From an uncultured Synechococcus sp. (GTDB lineage Bacteria; Cyanobacteriota; Cyanobacteriia; PCC-6307; Cyanobiaceae), in contig CAJWIC010000086.1 of assembly GCA_913040905.1 (NCBI GenBank), positions 1 to 6,296 on the forward strand: a DNA stretch of 6,296 nucleotides. Reading direction: 5' to 3'. Position 1 is the stretch's first letter; the number at the start of each line of letters is the position of its first letter. Under the pieces are notes generated by a model. The model saw only the letters and a program-made list of their open reading frames with translations, was not told the origin of the DNA and did no database searches. Positions 5,044-6,296 of the stretch are shown here, piece by piece. A program made the position numbers and the translations under genes.

Positions 5044-6010
5044 GGGGCTCCCAGAGAGTGAGCATGGAGGGAGCCAAGGCAATGCTCGACCAACTGCCCA
5101 CCACCACCCCAAGGGCCAGAGCGATGGCAAACCAATAGAGGGTGGCTCCGCCAAAAAAGATCAGGGCCAGTAAGGGCAGCAATGTGGTGCCACTTGTGTA
5201 CAGGGTGCGGGTCAGGGTGGCCGACACAGCCTGATCAACCTGCTCAGATAACCCAAGGCCTGCACCATCACGGGCCCGCTCACGGATCCGATCGAACACC
5301 ACCACCGTGTCGTTGACGGAATACCCCGCAATGGTGAGCAGAGCCACGGCAAAGAGGCTGTCCACCTCGAGCTGCATCACCAGTCCCAGCCAGGCGAAGA
5401 CACCAGAGACAATGATCACGTCATGGGCCAGGGCCACTAGGGCCAGAAAGGCATAGCGGCCGTCATAGCGGAAGGAGATGTAGAGGGCGATTCCGCTGAA
5501 CGCCACCACAAGCGAGATCAGCGTGCTGCGCAGCAACTGCCGCCCAAGGCTCGGTCCGATCGTGTCAACGGACTGTCCACCGGACACAAAGGGGCCTGCA
5601 ATCGGTTCAACCGCAGCAATCAGGGCCTGCCCTTGAGCCGCCGTCAACGTGGGCACACGCAGCACCAGCGATTCACCTCCATCGAGCAACTGGACCCGTG
5701 CTGAACGCAGATTGGGAGCGGGCTCGTCGTCCTCGACCGGCAGTGTTAACGACCGAACGGGGCTGGAGACCGCAATGGATTTGAGGTCCCGACAGCTCTC
5801 GCCGCAGTCGCGCTCCAACTGGATCTGCGTTCCCCCCGTGAAATCGAGCCCGGGACGCAACGGTGCGGCAATCTCAGGAGTCAGCCAGCAGCTGATCAGA
5901 CCCACCAAGGCCAGCAGCACCGTGAGCCCCGAGACCCACCAGACCCGTCGTCGGGAGGCGCTTAAGGGCAGGCGCAAAACGACAGTTGTGTCGGGTGTGG
6001 AAGCAACCAT
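5030..6010 (-). CDS. secF: Protein translocase subunit SecF
   Basis: SecF works with SecD to drive late steps of Sec-dependent export and membrane insertion, using the ion gradient; in cyanobacteria this serves the plasma and thylakoid membranes. The 326-aa length matches E. coli SecF (323). The first membrane helix is at about residues 24-43, followed by the signature GLDFTGGTQIQLE from residue 54 and a periplasmic/lumenal domain to about 155. Five more helices follow, carrying FRYDGRYAFLALVALAHD (180-197) and GYSVNDTVVVFDRIRE (229-244), which are strong SecF signatures. A CGESC pair (Cys69 and Cys73) sits in the extra-cytoplasmic domain. It begins 3 nt after the secD stop, and its end overlaps the 72-aa membrane-protein gene. 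Confidence 0.97.
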   Translation of the reverse strand: MVASTPDTTVVLRLPLSASRRRVWWVSGLTVLLALVGLISCWLTPEIAAPLRPGLDFTGGTQIQLERDCGESCRDLKSIAVSSPVRSLTLPVEDDEPAPNLRSARVQLLDGGESLVLRVPTLTAAQGQALIAAVEPIAGPFVSGGQSVDTIGPSLGRQLLRSTLISLVVAFSGIALYISFRYDGRYAFLALVALAHDVIIVSGVFAWLGLVMQLEVDSLFAVALLTIAGYSVNDTVVVFDRIRERARDGAGLGLSEQVDQAVSATLTRTLYTSGTTLLPLLALIFFGGATLYWFAIALALGVVVGSWSSIALAPSMLTLWEPRAEA

Positions 6011-6013
6011 CGA

Positions 6014-6296
6014 TCAAGCGGTCGTGGAGGGACGTTGTCCCTGAGCAATGAAATTGGTGGGTTGGCGCAGGCCGGCGTAGCCCATCAGGAAACGCAGCAG
6101 CGTGCGGGTGCAGGTGAGCGCCGTGAACAGGCTCAGCAACACACCGATGCCGAGGGTTGCGGCGAATCCCTTCACCAGTCCGGTACCGAGAAAGAACAGC
6201 GCCGCACAACTGATCAATGTGGTGAGGTGACCATCGAGAATCGAACTGAAGGCTTCCGAGAAGCCAGTGTCGATCGAGCGGATCAGGGTGTTGCCG
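6014..6296 (-). CDS. secD: Protein translocase subunit SecD, C-terminal part
   Basis: The last 93 codons of secD, entering from the right edge; the N-terminal bulk and the large periplasmic domain lie outside the window. The reading includes NTLIRSIDTGFSEAFSSILD, then GHLTTLIS and GTGLVKGFAATLGIGVLLSL, which match the conserved last membrane helices of SecD (E. coli has AFSSIADANITTLIT and GTGAIKGFAITTGIG at these places). The C-terminal tail is short. It is the partner of SecF, whose ATG lies 3 nt after this stop, so the two are certainly co-transcribed. No YajC gene is seen in the window. Confidence 0.96.
   Translation of the reverse strand, partial: GNTLIRSIDTGFSEAFSSILDGHLTTLISCAALFFLGTGLVKGFAATLGIGVLLSLFTALTCTRTLLRFLMGYAGLRQPTNFIAQGQRPSTTA

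Overview
The window looks like a piece of a marine picocyanobacterial chromosome, most likely Synechococcus. The basis is a clear psb28 (photosystem II assembly factor), high GC with GC-rich third codon positions, tight gene packing, and protein sequences of the Synechococcus/Prochlorococcus type. The GC content looks too high for most Prochlorococcus. I saw no copy of the HIP1 octamer (GCGATCGC), which is common in many freshwater cyanobacteria.

Layout. (1) Positions 1-249, minus strand: the N-terminal part of a small helical protein that resembles the N-terminal domain of GUN4, running off the left edge. (2) Positions 290-3818, plus strand: a tight operon-like run of mnmH (tRNA 2-selenouridine synthase), psb28 and two tandem AI-2E/UPF0118-family membrane proteins. 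The last three genes are joined by 4-nt stop/start overlaps. (3) Positions 3819-4609: about 790 nt without a convincing gene, which is long for such a compact genome. It holds a strong stem-loop, a 53-codon minus-strand ORF behind an ideal Shine-Dalgarno sequence (plus strand: an anti-Shine-Dalgarno-like ACCTCCTT followed by a GGAAACA motif), four TTGAT units in exact 8-bp register that abut a 13-bp palindrome, and a second 13-bp palindrome. (4) Positions 4610-4834, plus strand: a 74-aa acidic protein of unknown function. It overlaps tail-to-tail with (5) a minus-strand run of secD (C-terminal part, right edge), secF and a 72-aa two-helix membrane protein that starts inside the end of secF.

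Working together: SecD and SecF are partners in protein export and membrane insertion, and the small membrane protein is probably translationally coupled to SecF. Psb28 acts in assembly of the CP47-containing part of photosystem II and is linked to chlorophyll supply. If the left-edge protein is GUN4, an activator of Mg-chelatase, the left end brings chlorophyll synthesis and photosystem assembly together. MnmH modifies the tRNA wobble base and has no obvious link to these beyond co-transcription. The substrates of the AI-2E proteins cannot be told from sequence. The 790-nt intergenic region is where anything new is most likely to be found.
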